From positions 1 to 26,983 of the forward strand of contig PKXI01000451.1 of the NCBI GenBank assembly GCA_003133425.1: 26,983 bases of DNA, given 5' to 3'. The notes under the pieces were generated by a model, which saw nothing but the letters and a program-made list of their open reading frames with translations, had not been told where the DNA came from and searched no databases. Positions 9,611 through 17,650 of this stretch are shown piece after piece (within the stretch, counting starts at the first letter, position 1; each line of letters starts with the position of its first letter). Both the position numbers and the translations under genes were made by a program. Source of the stretch: Acidobacteriaceae bacterium (GTDB taxonomy: Bacteria > Acidobacteriota > Terriglobia > Terriglobales > Acidobacteriaceae).

Positions 9611-10498
9611 ATGGACACAACGCTGGATGCCTGGGAGATTCTTCAAGCGGTCGTACAATTGGGGGGCTTCGGACCAGCAGCGAAGAAGCTGAATCGGTCT
9701 CAGTCAACCATCAGTTATGCGATCGGTCGTTTGCAAGAGCAACTGGGCGTTCGGCTGTTCGAAATCCATGGGAGGAAAGCGCAACTCACCGAGGCAGGCA
9801 GGGTGCTCCTCGCGGATGTGGAACCTCATTTGGCCGGATTTCACGAACTTGAGCAGCGAGCTCGGGTGATGGCGTCGGGAGGTGCTTCCGAGATCCGGAT
9901 TTCTGTCGATAGCATCTTTCCCGACGACCGTCTATTTGGGGTGCTAGCGGCGTTTTCGCGCAGTTTTCCGCGCGTCAGGCTACAGTTACGCCAGGGTACG
10001 TTTCTCTCTGCCGACTCAGAGTTCTCACTTCACAACGCGCAAATCTGCGTGACTGGTCTCATATCGAGCGAACTTCTCGTCCAACCGATTCTCACGATCG
10101 AAGTGATGGCAGTCGTTCGGTGCGACCACCCTCTTCTCTCGACGAGGCGCAAGCTCTCGCGATCCGACCTGATGCCGCATATTCTGGTAAGCATCGAGAG
10201 CGCGGCATCCGGAAGTCTAAAACAACAGCCACGGCTCCCAGCTCAGCGCGTTCTCCCTGTCAGCACAATCGAATCGGCCATTGCAGCGGTCAGGAGCGGT
10301 CTTTGTTACGGCTGGCTGCCGAAATACCGCATTCAGTCAGAGCTCGACAGCGGCGATTTTGTGGCACTCCCCCTGCCCGTCGGCAAGACGCGCGAAGTCC
10401 GGCTGAATCTTGTTTGCCGAGACTTGAGCGTAAGCAACTCCGAAGCCTATGCGCTTGCGGAGTTGCTGGGATTGAGCCGCGAACCCGAGGTGATCTGA
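9611..10498 (+). CDS. LysR-family transcriptional regulator
   Basis: 295 aa from the ATG at 9611. An ATG at 9596 in the same frame would add five residues but lies inside the 21-bp palindrome; neither start has a clear ribosome site. The 9611 start gives the usual distance to the first helix. Residues 1-60 are the LysR winged helix-turn-helix: 'GGFGPAAKKLNRSQSTISYAIGRLQEQLGVRLF', then 'LTEAGRVLLADVE'. Residues about 88-290 are the LysR substrate-binding domain ('IRISVDSIFPDDRLFGVLAAFSRSFPRVRLQL', 'ESAIAAVRSGLCYGWLPKY'). LysR regulators bind a small molecule and typically activate a nearby gene and repress their own. Here the gene stands between two catabolic operons, so a sugar or aromatic (for example ferulate) derived from the substrate is a reasonable ligand, but this is inference. 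No partner regulator is present in the window. Confidence 0.92.
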   Translation: MDTTLDAWEILQAVVQLGGFGPAAKKLNRSQSTISYAIGRLQEQLGVRLFEIHGRKAQLTEAGRVLLADVEPHLAGFHELEQRARVMASGGASEIRISVDSIFPDDRLFGVLAAFSRSFPRVRLQLRQGTFLSADSEFSLHNAQICVTGLISSELLVQPILTIEVMAVVRCDHPLLSTRRKLSRSDLMPHILVSIESAASGSLKQQPRLPAQRVLPVSTIESAIAAVRSGLCYGWLPKYRIQSELDSGDFVALPLPVGKTREVRLNLVCRDLSVSNSEAYALAELLGLSREPEVI

Positions 10499-10548
10499 GT
10501 GCGGAAAGTAAAGGTAACTCAGAACCGCGTTGCCGATGGGAACAACTC

Positions 10549-10563
10549 ATCGACAAAATCGAT
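10549..10563. promoter_or_regulatory. Second LysR-type box, upstream of the GH51 operon
   Basis: ATCGA-CAAAA-TCGAT: the same 5-bp arms and 5-base spacing as the core of the palindrome at 9580-9600, again containing T-N11-A. Extended to 8-bp arms it keeps 6 of 8 pairs. If its centre is at about -65, as is usual for the LysR recognition site, transcription would start near 10621, about 112 bases before the first GH51 gene. Confidence 0.55.
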
Positions 10564-10566
10564 CTG

Positions 10567-10587
10567 AATAAAGCGATTTATTTGACT
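10567..10587 (+). promoter_or_regulatory. Candidate LysR activation site overlapping a -35 element
   Basis: Perfect 6-bp inverted repeat AATAAA / TTTATT (10567-10582) followed directly by TTGACT (10582-10587), a 5-of-6 match to the -35 consensus. No good -10 follows at normal spacing, which is common for activator-dependent promoters. Its position just downstream of the box at 10549 fits the activation-site position of LysR-regulated promoters. Confidence 0.4.
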
Positions 10588-10732
10588 TGTCGGATCTTGC
10601 ATCCAGTCTGTACCGTCAAGAAGTTCCAGAAGTGGACTTTCAAACCCAACGGTCGAAACGCGACGCTGGAGTGTGTCATTCCCTCCTTCGCCTTTTCACT
10701 CCGACTTGCCACTCTGGCCTTTGGAGCATCGT

Positions 10733-12310
10733 ATGAAGTGCAGGCTTTCGCTCTTTTTGGGTTTCATGGCTGCGATTCTGCCTTTGCCGGTCGTAGCGGC
10801 GGAGAACGTCCATTTATCCATTGATGCTTCCAAGCCTGGAGCCAGGATCGATCGCAACCTCTTCGGACAGTTTGCCGAGAATCTTGGACATGGGCTGTAC
10901 GAAGGCATCTGGGTTGGGCCGGATTCGCCCATCCCAAATACGCGCGGGATCCGGAATGACGTTGTCACGGCACTTAGGGAACTCAAAGTCCCCAACGTCC
11001 GCTGGCCCGGCGGCTGCTTCGCCGACCAGTATCACTGGCGCAAGGGGATTGGCCCGCGCGACAAGCGCCCCGCGACTGTGAACTCGGCATGGGGAGATGT
11101 CATCGATACGAATGCCTTCGGAACAGATGAATTCATGGATTTCATCCAGCAGATCGGCAGCACACCTTACGTATCCGTCAACGTCGGCTCGGGCACACCA
11201 CAGGAAGCCGCCGAGTGGCTCGAATACATGACTGCGGCAGCGCCCACAGCACTTGCCCAAGAGCGAGCCGCCAACGGCCATCCAGAGCCCTATAAAGTCG
11301 GATTCCTCGGCATCGGCAACGAGAGCTGGGATTGCGGCGGCGCCATGACCCCCGACTACTATGTGAGCCAAATGAAATTGTACAGCCGCTTTGTGCTCAA
11401 TATGAATCCCGCGCAGCGCGTTAAAGACCAGATGCTGAAGATCGCCGTGGGTCCCGGCACGCCAGACACTGAGTGGACTGAAGCCGTAATGAAAGCCTGG
11501 AAGAAACATACCTGGGCGTGGGACATCAACGGCGTCTCGCTTCACTGGTACACAGTTCCCAACGGCTGGCCGCCATCAACGAATTCCGAAAAGTTTGGGC
11601 TGGACGACTACGCGAAGACTCTCAAATCGACGCTCTTCATGGATGAGTTCCTGCGCAAGCAGGAAGCCGTGATGGACAAGTATGACCCAGAGAAGAAGGT
11701 CACCTTGACTGTGGATGAATGGGGGGCGTGGCATGCTCCACTGGCGGGTTCAAACCCCGCATTTCTCGTCCAGCAGAACAGCATCCGAGATGCCATTCTC
11801 GCTTCGCTCAACCTGAACATCTTCGCCCGTCACGCCGATCGCGTCCGTATGGCCAACATCGCCCAGATGATCAACGTACTCCAGGCAATGATCCTGACGG
11901 ACAAGGAGAAAATGATTCTGACTCCCACCTACTACGTCTTCAAAATGTACGTTCCGTTCCAGGATGCTACGTTCGTTCCTGTTGCCTTCAATGCCGGCGC
12001 CTACACCCAGGGCTCCGTAAATCTGCCGCGAGTCGACGCCATCGCCGCAAAGACTGCGGACGGGAAGCTATTGCTTGAAGTCACCAACCTCGATGCGGAA
12101 AATCCCATTGACATCGATGCAGACCTGGCCGGCATAACGACGAAGGCGGCCAGTGCCGAGACGTTAACGGGGGCGGCCGTAGACAGTATCAACACTTTTG
12201 ACTCTCCGAATACCGTTGCGCCGAAGTCGGCAGCAGTAAAGATTCAGAACGGCAAGCTCTCGCTCACATTAGCGCCTCGATCCGTGACCGTCATCTCGAT
12301 TAAGCCGTAA
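10733..12310 (+). CDS. GH51 alpha-L-arabinofuranosidase, exported (short form)
   Basis: 525 aa from the ATG at 10733, which follows GGAG at 6 bases; an ATG at 10673 in the same frame precedes it but lacks a signal peptide at its start. Signal peptide residues 1-23 end in VVA|AEN. The GH51 domain begins at once: 'IDRNLFGQFAENLGHGLYEGIW', 'VRWPGGCFADQYHWRKGIGP', acid/base Glu197 in GIGNESWDCGG and nucleophile Glu329 in TVDEWGAW. The C-terminal beta-sandwich is complete ('LTLAPRSVTVISI'). Length matches the roughly 500-residue GH51 type, which is usually cytoplasmic, so the signal peptide is unusual. It removes alpha-L-arabinofuranose from arabinoxylan or arabinan oligomers. First gene of the rightward operon; the second GH51 starts 62 bases later. 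Confidence 0.93.
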   Translation: MKCRLSLFLGFMAAILPLPVVAAENVHLSIDASKPGARIDRNLFGQFAENLGHGLYEGIWVGPDSPIPNTRGIRNDVVTALRELKVPNVRWPGGCFADQYHWRKGIGPRDKRPATVNSAWGDVIDTNAFGTDEFMDFIQQIGSTPYVSVNVGSGTPQEAAEWLEYMTAAAPTALAQERAANGHPEPYKVGFLGIGNESWDCGGAMTPDYYVSQMKLYSRFVLNMNPAQRVKDQMLKIAVGPGTPDTEWTEAVMKAWKKHTWAWDINGVSLHWYTVPNGWPPSTNSEKFGLDDYAKTLKSTLFMDEFLRKQEAVMDKYDPEKKVTLTVDEWGAWHAPLAGSNPAFLVQQNSIRDAILASLNLNIFARHADRVRMANIAQMINVLQAMILTDKEKMILTPTYYVFKMYVPFQDATFVPVAFNAGAYTQGSVNLPRVDAIAAKTADGKLLLEVTNLDAENPIDIDADLAGITTKAASAETLTGAAVDSINTFDSPNTVAPKSAAVKIQNGKLSLTLAPRSVTVISIKP

Positions 12311-12372
12311 TAGCGAGCACCTCGAAGGCCCATCAGCATTTCGCTCCATCCAAGATTAGGAGAAAAGGGATC

Positions 12373-14499
12373 ATGCACCAGTTTCAAAAGCTTGCGAAAA
12401 CGCTTTCTCTGGCCCCGGCAGTATTTCTTCTGCTTCTGCTAGCGCTGCCCAGTGCCGGTTTGTCGCAGACTGGCATTGTCAACGCCACTATCGACACTTC
12501 GAAGACTGGTGCTCCTATCTCGAAGTACATCTACGGCCAGTTCCTCGAACACGGCGGCGACATCGTCAATACTGGCGTCTGGTCTGAGATGCTCGTCGAT
12601 CGCAAGTTCTTCTACCCAGTCTCAACCGGCGCGCCCAAACCACCGCCGGTGATGGGCAATGCGGCGGGGAACCCGCGTTTCAACCGCACTCCTACGCGGT
12701 GGTGGGCTCCCATCGGCGGCGACGACGTCGTCACCATGGACACCAAGACGCCCTACACCGGAGACCACACGCCGCTGGTCAAGCTCAGTGCGAAAGAACC
12801 GCACGGCATCAGCCAATCCGGAATTACGGTTCGCAAAGGTAACGCCTACAGCGGACGCATCCAACTGGCCGGCTCTCCAGGCACGGTAGTCAAGGTGACG
12901 CTCATCTGGGGCAAAGAAGCCACCGATCGCCAGACCATCACCCTACGCACGCTCGGCGCGGCGTTCCGCAAATTCCCGTTGCGCTACGCCGCTGCGGCCG
13001 ACACAGATGACGCAACTCTGGAAATCACTGGCACAGGCGCCGGTTCCTTCCATGTCGGCACGGTTTCGCTCATGCCCGCGGACAACATCGAAGGCTTCCG
13101 CCCCGAGATCATCGCCGCGCTCAAGCAACTGCGCTTCGGCGTCCTCCGCTTTCCAGGCGGCAATTTCGTTTCCTCGTACGAGTGGCGCTATGGCGTTGGC
13201 GACATCGATAAGCGCCCGCCTATCTTCGATCCTGTCTGGCACGCCGTGCAACCTAACGATGTTGGCACCGATGAATTCCTCACGCTCTGCCGCCTGCTGG
13301 GCGTCGATCCCTACATCACCGTCAACGCAGGCTTCGGAGATGCCTGGTCCGCGCGCGATCTGGTTGAATACACCAACGGTGCCGCCACAACTCCCATGGG
13401 CAAATGGCGCGCCGCGAATGGCCATCCCGAACCGTATCACGTAGAGTTCTGGGGCGTCGGCAATGAGCCCTGGGGCGATTACCAGATGGGCTCCATGTCG
13501 CTTCCGCAATTTGAGGTGAAGCACAACCTCTTCGCCAAGGAAATGCGTAAAGTTGATCCGTCCATTATGCTCATCGCCGGCGGCGCCATGCCCGATGTGA
13601 TGGAGGGTGCGGACCAGGCAAGGCGCATCAACGGCCAATATGTCCCCGACTATCTTTCCGCAGCCGACTGGACCGGTCAGATGCTCCTCAACTGCCTTGA
13701 TAACATCGATATGGTGAGCGAGCATTACTACGCATCGGGCACGCAGCATACCGACATGAAACTTCAGAAGAAGGTGCCCATCGACCCTCCTCTGTCGTTC
13801 ATTGAGTGGCAGCGCGCGCCAGCCGTGCAAGTCCGCGCGAAGTATGAGCACTACCAGGAGTACCTCAAGCGCATTCCCGCTCTCCGCGCAAAGCCCGTTC
13901 CCATCGCCATCGACGAGTGGGCTTATTTCGGCGGCGGACCGAATACCTACAAGACGGTGCCCGCTTATGCCTGGGCATTTCACGAGATGTTCCGCCACTC
14001 CGACGTTTTCCAAATGGGTGCCTTGACCTTCGCAACTGCAACCATAAACTCCAACCGCACCGAAGCCATCCTCAACCCCACCGGAATGCTATTCAAGATG
14101 TACCGCGATCACTTTGGCGTCATCCCGGTCGAGGTGACGGGAGACTCACCGCAGCCGAAGCCGACTTTTCCGGCCGGCGGCGACCAGCCTGCGGTCAATC
14201 CCGGCAGCGACACCTATCCGCTCGATGTCAGCGCCGCCTTGAGCGAAGATCGCAAGACGCTGACGTTCGCCGTACTCAATCCGTCCGACTCCGAACAGAG
14301 CATACGGATCGCAATCAACGGAACCAAGCTCGCGAGTGCCGGGAAGTTGTGGCGCATGGCTCCCGATTCCATCGATGCAACGGTGCAGGTGGACAAGAAG
14401 CCGGAAGTCCAGGTGGAGGAACAGACGCTTGGCGCTCTGCCCGACACCATTACCGTGCGCCCGTTTAGCGTGAACATTTATTCCTACCCGGTCAAGTAA
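12373..14499 (+). CDS. GH51 alpha-L-arabinofuranosidase, exported (long form with inserted domain)
   Basis: 708 aa; ATG at 12373 follows AGGAG. Signal peptide residues 1-32 (long leucine run, then GLSQ). After 'ISKYIYGQFLEHGGDIVNTGVWSEMLVDRKF' there is an inserted beta-sandwich at about residues 100-235 that resembles a CBM4/9-like carbohydrate-binding module ('HTPLVKLSAKEPHGISQSGITV', 'GSFHVGTVSLMPAD'). The barrel then continues with 'LRFPGGNFVSSYEWRYGVGD', acid/base Glu365 in GVGNEPWG and nucleophile Glu515 in AIDEWAYFGG. The C-terminal beta-sandwich ends 'ITVRPFSVNIYSYPV'. This is the longer GH51 type found in plants, fungi and many soil bacteria, which tends to act on larger or doubly substituted arabinoxylan. 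Only distantly related to the GH51 just upstream, so not a recent tandem copy. The next gene is 24 bases downstream. Confidence 0.93.
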   Translation: MHQFQKLAKTLSLAPAVFLLLLLALPSAGLSQTGIVNATIDTSKTGAPISKYIYGQFLEHGGDIVNTGVWSEMLVDRKFFYPVSTGAPKPPPVMGNAAGNPRFNRTPTRWWAPIGGDDVVTMDTKTPYTGDHTPLVKLSAKEPHGISQSGITVRKGNAYSGRIQLAGSPGTVVKVTLIWGKEATDRQTITLRTLGAAFRKFPLRYAAAADTDDATLEITGTGAGSFHVGTVSLMPADNIEGFRPEIIAALKQLRFGVLRFPGGNFVSSYEWRYGVGDIDKRPPIFDPVWHAVQPNDVGTDEFLTLCRLLGVDPYITVNAGFGDAWSARDLVEYTNGAATTPMGKWRAANGHPEPYHVEFWGVGNEPWGDYQMGSMSLPQFEVKHNLFAKEMRKVDPSIMLIAGGAMPDVMEGADQARRINGQYVPDYLSAADWTGQMLLNCLDNIDMVSEHYYASGTQHTDMKLQKKVPIDPPLSFIEWQRAPAVQVRAKYEHYQEYLKRIPALRAKPVPIAIDEWAYFGGGPNTYKTVPAYAWAFHEMFRHSDVFQMGALTFATATINSNRTEAILNPTGMLFKMYRDHFGVIPVEVTGDSPQPKPTFPAGGDQPAVNPGSDTYPLDVSAALSEDRKTLTFAVLNPSDSEQSIRIAINGTKLASAGKLWRMAPDSIDATVQVDKKPEVQVEEQTLGALPDTITVRPFSVNIYSYPVK

Positions 14500-14523
14500 C
14501 CGGGTTTCAAAGAGAGGGTACAG

Positions 14524-15630
14524 ATGAAACTACAGAAGCAATTCATTGCGGGCGCAATCACATTGGCGGTCGTGTCGGGATCGTTTCTCGCGGCCCAGGT
14601 GCAGACGATTGTTCCCGAAGTGGTTTCCGGCGCAAAGCCCGTCACGGTAGAGCACATCAAGATTCACGGCGCGGCTCTCGAAGGCAATCTCGAAGGCGAC
14701 GCTGTCGATCGGGACGCAATCGTCTTCCTGCCACCGAGCTATGAGAAGGATAAGAAGCGCCATTATCCGGTGGTCTATGCGCTGCATGGCTATTCGATTG
14801 GCGCCGAACAATGGTCGCACGAGATTCACGTCCCGCAGACCGTAGAAGGCGCATTTGCGAAGGGGTCGCATGAGGTGATTGTCGTTCTTCCGGATTCCAA
14901 GACCGTCTACAACGGCTCGATGTATTCAAGTTCTGCGACTACAGGCGACTTTGAGAACTACATCGCTCGCGATGTTGTGGCCTACATGGACGCGCACTAT
15001 CGCACCATTCCGAGTCGCCAGAGCCGCGGCCTCGTCGGCCATTCCATGGGTGGCTACGGTGCGTCACGCATCGGCATGAAGCACCCTGAGGTCTTCGGCG
15101 CTCTCTACATCATGAGTCCCTGCTGCATGTCTCCGATGGCCGGCGGCGGACCCGGCCCTGCCGATCTGATGAAGGAACGGGCGATTGCCAGTGAGAAGAA
15201 GGTTGCGGATGCCAAGTCCCCGGCCGACCTGGCCGCACAGTCGCCTGGTTTCGCTGCTGCCCAGTATGCAACGGCAGCGGCGTGGGCGCCCGATCCGAAG
15301 AACCCTCCGCTCTACTTCGACCTGCCGACCAAGGACGGAGTTCCGGAGCCGGAGATCGTGGCGAAATTCACGGCCAACTCACCGCTGTCCTTTGTCGATC
15401 AATATATCGGCAATCTGAAGCAGTACCGTGCCATCGCTATGGACGTCGGCGATCAGGATGGACTGCGATTCGATGCTACCAAGCTGCACACGATTTTCGA
15501 TAACTACGGCATCGCAAACAGTTTTGAAATCTACCCCGGCACGCACACCAGCGCGGTCGCGGATAGATTCCAGAACCATGTGCTGCCGTTTTTCAGCAAG
15601 AGTCTCTGCTTCACGGCAGATTGCCGTTGA
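14524..15630 (+). CDS. CE1-type esterase, exported
   Basis: 368 aa; ATG at 14524 follows GAGAGGG. A Sec signal spans residues 1-24 (MKLQKQFIAGAITLAVVSG, cleavage near AAQ). Esterase-D fold: 'RDAIVFLPPSYEKDKKRHYPVVYALHGYS', nucleophile Ser174 in GHSMGGYGASR, acid region 'AIAMDVGDQDGL' and catalytic His in 'YPGTHTSAVADRF'. Unlike the esterase at 8161-9384 it has no N-terminal E-set domain, and it carries an insertion rich in Ala, Pro and Lys after the nucleophile ('CCMSPMAGGGPGPADLM'). Members of this group include acetyl- and feruloyl-esterases, but S-formylglutathione hydrolase-like proteins share the fold; the signal peptide and operon favour a polysaccharide esterase. The GH127 gene starts 22 bases downstream. 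Confidence 0.85.
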   Translation: MKLQKQFIAGAITLAVVSGSFLAAQVQTIVPEVVSGAKPVTVEHIKIHGAALEGNLEGDAVDRDAIVFLPPSYEKDKKRHYPVVYALHGYSIGAEQWSHEIHVPQTVEGAFAKGSHEVIVVLPDSKTVYNGSMYSSSATTGDFENYIARDVVAYMDAHYRTIPSRQSRGLVGHSMGGYGASRIGMKHPEVFGALYIMSPCCMSPMAGGGPGPADLMKERAIASEKKVADAKSPADLAAQSPGFAAAQYATAAAWAPDPKNPPLYFDLPTKDGVPEPEIVAKFTANSPLSFVDQYIGNLKQYRAIAMDVGDQDGLRFDATKLHTIFDNYGIANSFEIYPGTHTSAVADRFQNHVLPFFSKSLCFTADCR

Positions 15631-15652
15631 GCAGAAAGTGCAGGAGGCCCCG

Positions 15653-17578
15653 ATGACGGATCGATCGCGCCGCAACTTTCTCAAGACGTCTGTCAGTGCC
15701 GCCGGCCTTTGCCTGGCTGGCCCCTCGGCAGTCGCTCATGCCTTGTTGGCCGATGGGCCAGAGCATCCGGCGGGCAGGCTTGAGCCCTTCCCGCTTGCTT
15801 CGGTTCGTCTTGACCCCGGCATCTTCAAGCAGCAGGAGGAGATCAATGCGCGCTACCTCGACTCGCTCACGGTCGATCGCCTGCTGCATTCCTTCCGCGT
15901 CACGGCTGGCATTTCCTCCAGCGTAACGCCGTACAAGGGATGGGAAGATCCGACCTGCGAACTCCGGGGCCACTTTGCAGGAGGGCACTTTCTTTCTGCC
16001 GTCGCGCTGGCCTCGGCCGGCTCGGGAAACTCCGTGCTCAGGGGTCGCGGCGATGAACTTGTTTCCGGTCTTGCGGCGTGCCAAAAGAAGATCGGAAGCA
16101 ACTACCTGAGCGCCTATCCAACAGATATTTTCGAACACCTGGCGCAGGGCAAGCCGGCGTGGGCGCCCTTTTACACCTACCACAAGATCATGGCCGGTCT
16201 GCTTGACATGCATCAGCTCACTGGCAACACCGAGGCACTCCAAATCGTCGAGGGCATGGCTGTGTGGGCGCAGGACTATTTTACGGGCATCAGCACCGAC
16301 CAGCGCCTGCGAATTTTGCGCGACGAGTACGGCGGCATGAACGAAGTGCTGGTCAACCTAGCCGCGGTAACCAAAAAAGATCGCTATATTGAAGCCGCGC
16401 ACATTTTTGAGCAGCCCGGCTTCCTTGATCCGCTGGCCGCGCGCCGCGATGAGTTGCAGGGTCTGCATGCCAACACGCACGTTCCCAAGATCATTGGCGC
16501 GGCCCGCATGTACGAAGTTACCGGAGATCGACGCTATCGGGAAATTGCCGAGTATTTCCTTGCCGAAGTGCTTGATGCCCGCAGTTACGTCATTGGCAAC
16601 ACGAGCCAGGATGAGCACTGGAAGTCGCCAGCTGGACACCTTGAAGGAACGCTGGTGTGGACGAACGCGGAGTGCTGCGTGGCCTATAACCTGATGAAGC
16701 TTCAGCGCCATGTCTTCGGCTGGACGGCGGATGCGCGCTGGATGGATGCGTATGAGCGCACCCTTTTCAATTGCAGGCTCGGCACGCAAAACGCCCAGGG
16801 CCTCAAGCAATATTTCTTCCCGCTCGCGGCAGGCTACTGGCGCGCATACAACTCACCCGAGGAATCGTTCTGGTGTTGTACCGGCACGGGCGCCGAGGAG
16901 TTCGCCAAAATGGCGGACATGATTTACTTCCGCCGCGACCGCGACATTTTTGTCAACCAGTTCATCGCTTCCACACTTACCTGGAAAGACGAAGACCTTG
17001 TTTTGCAGCAGGTCACGCAATTTCCGCGCGAGCAGGGCACAACGCTCAAGGTCAGGTCTTCAAGGCCAGCGCCGCGCGCAATCCATGTGCGTATTCCAGG
17101 CTGGACCACCGAGGATGCGCAGGTGCAGATCAATGGCCGGCCGATTGAAGCGATCGCGGACCCGGGCTCGTATCTCTCCATTCGAAGAATTTGGCAGGAT
17201 GGCGATACGATCAGCATCGACCTCCCCATGAAACTCCGTCAGGAGCCATTGCCCGGCGACGACTCGGTGGCTGCGGCACTATACGGCCCGCTTGTTCTTG
17301 CAGCCGATCTCGGTCCGGGGCCTGCCGATGGCCCCATGCGTGTCATTCACGGCCGGGACACTGTGCCCAAGGATCTGCCCGTGGCATCTGCCATGCCAAA
17401 AGTTGCCGGCGCACAAGATAAGGACACGAAGCATTGGATTCAGGTTGAATCCGCGACGGAACTCGAGTTCACATGCTCTGGCGAAGACCAAAAATACGAT
17501 CTCATGCCAATGTACCGGATTCAAGATCAACGTTACTCAATCTATTGGCAAACCGGGAATTCCAAACAGCGGACCTAG
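15653..17578 (+). CDS. GH127 beta-L-arabinofuranosidase with Tat signal
   Basis: 641 aa from the ATG at 15653, which follows GGAGG; the frame is open further upstream but the upstream part overlaps the esterase gene. The N-terminus SRRNFLKTSVSAAG is a textbook Tat signal. The (alpha/alpha)6 barrel has family landmarks: 'GHFAGGHFLSAVAL', 'YYTYHKIMAGLLD'-like segment at 173-185, 'YGGMNEVLVNLA', 'HANTHVPKIIGAARMYEVTGD', Glu321 in QDEHW, Glu340/Cys342 in AECCVAYNLMKL and the Cys408-Cys409 pair in FWCCTGTGAEE. By analogy with characterised HypBA1, Glu321 would be the acid/base, Cys408 the nucleophile, and Glu340, Cys342 and Cys409 zinc ligands. GH127 (DUF1680) enzymes cleave beta-L-arabinofuranosides; the family also contains other activities. 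Length is typical. It is followed by the GH31 gene after 72 bases. Confidence 0.9.
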   Translation: MTDRSRRNFLKTSVSAAGLCLAGPSAVAHALLADGPEHPAGRLEPFPLASVRLDPGIFKQQEEINARYLDSLTVDRLLHSFRVTAGISSSVTPYKGWEDPTCELRGHFAGGHFLSAVALASAGSGNSVLRGRGDELVSGLAACQKKIGSNYLSAYPTDIFEHLAQGKPAWAPFYTYHKIMAGLLDMHQLTGNTEALQIVEGMAVWAQDYFTGISTDQRLRILRDEYGGMNEVLVNLAAVTKKDRYIEAAHIFEQPGFLDPLAARRDELQGLHANTHVPKIIGAARMYEVTGDRRYREIAEYFLAEVLDARSYVIGNTSQDEHWKSPAGHLEGTLVWTNAECCVAYNLMKLQRHVFGWTADARWMDAYERTLFNCRLGTQNAQGLKQYFFPLAAGYWRAYNSPEESFWCCTGTGAEEFAKMADMIYFRRDRDIFVNQFIASTLTWKDEDLVLQQVTQFPREQGTTLKVRSSRPAPRAIHVRIPGWTTEDAQVQINGRPIEAIADPGSYLSIRRIWQDGDTISIDLPMKLRQEPLPGDDSVAAALYGPLVLAADLGPGPADGPMRVIHGRDTVPKDLPVASAMPKVAGAQDKDTKHWIQVESATELEFTCSGEDQKYDLMPMYRIQDQRYSIYWQTGNSKQRT

Positions 17579-17650
17579 CTTGTAAATACATAGTTCGCAC
17601 CGGTCGCTGGAGCGGAATGCGAGCAGGCGCGAATTGAAAGGTGAAATCCA

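Noticed and set aside
9574..9852. Short plus-strand frame starting at ATG 9574
   Set aside because: Different frame from the LysR protein, no motif, and it runs through the regulator's helix-turn-helix coding region.
12943..14013. 356-codon open frame on the minus strand
   Set aside because: Antisense to the long GH51 gene, whose catalytic motifs are intact; typical shadow frame in GC-rich DNA.
15428..15652. Longer start for the GH127 gene
   Set aside because: Would overlap the esterase gene and place about 75 unrelated residues before a perfect Tat signal with its own GGAGG site at 15653.
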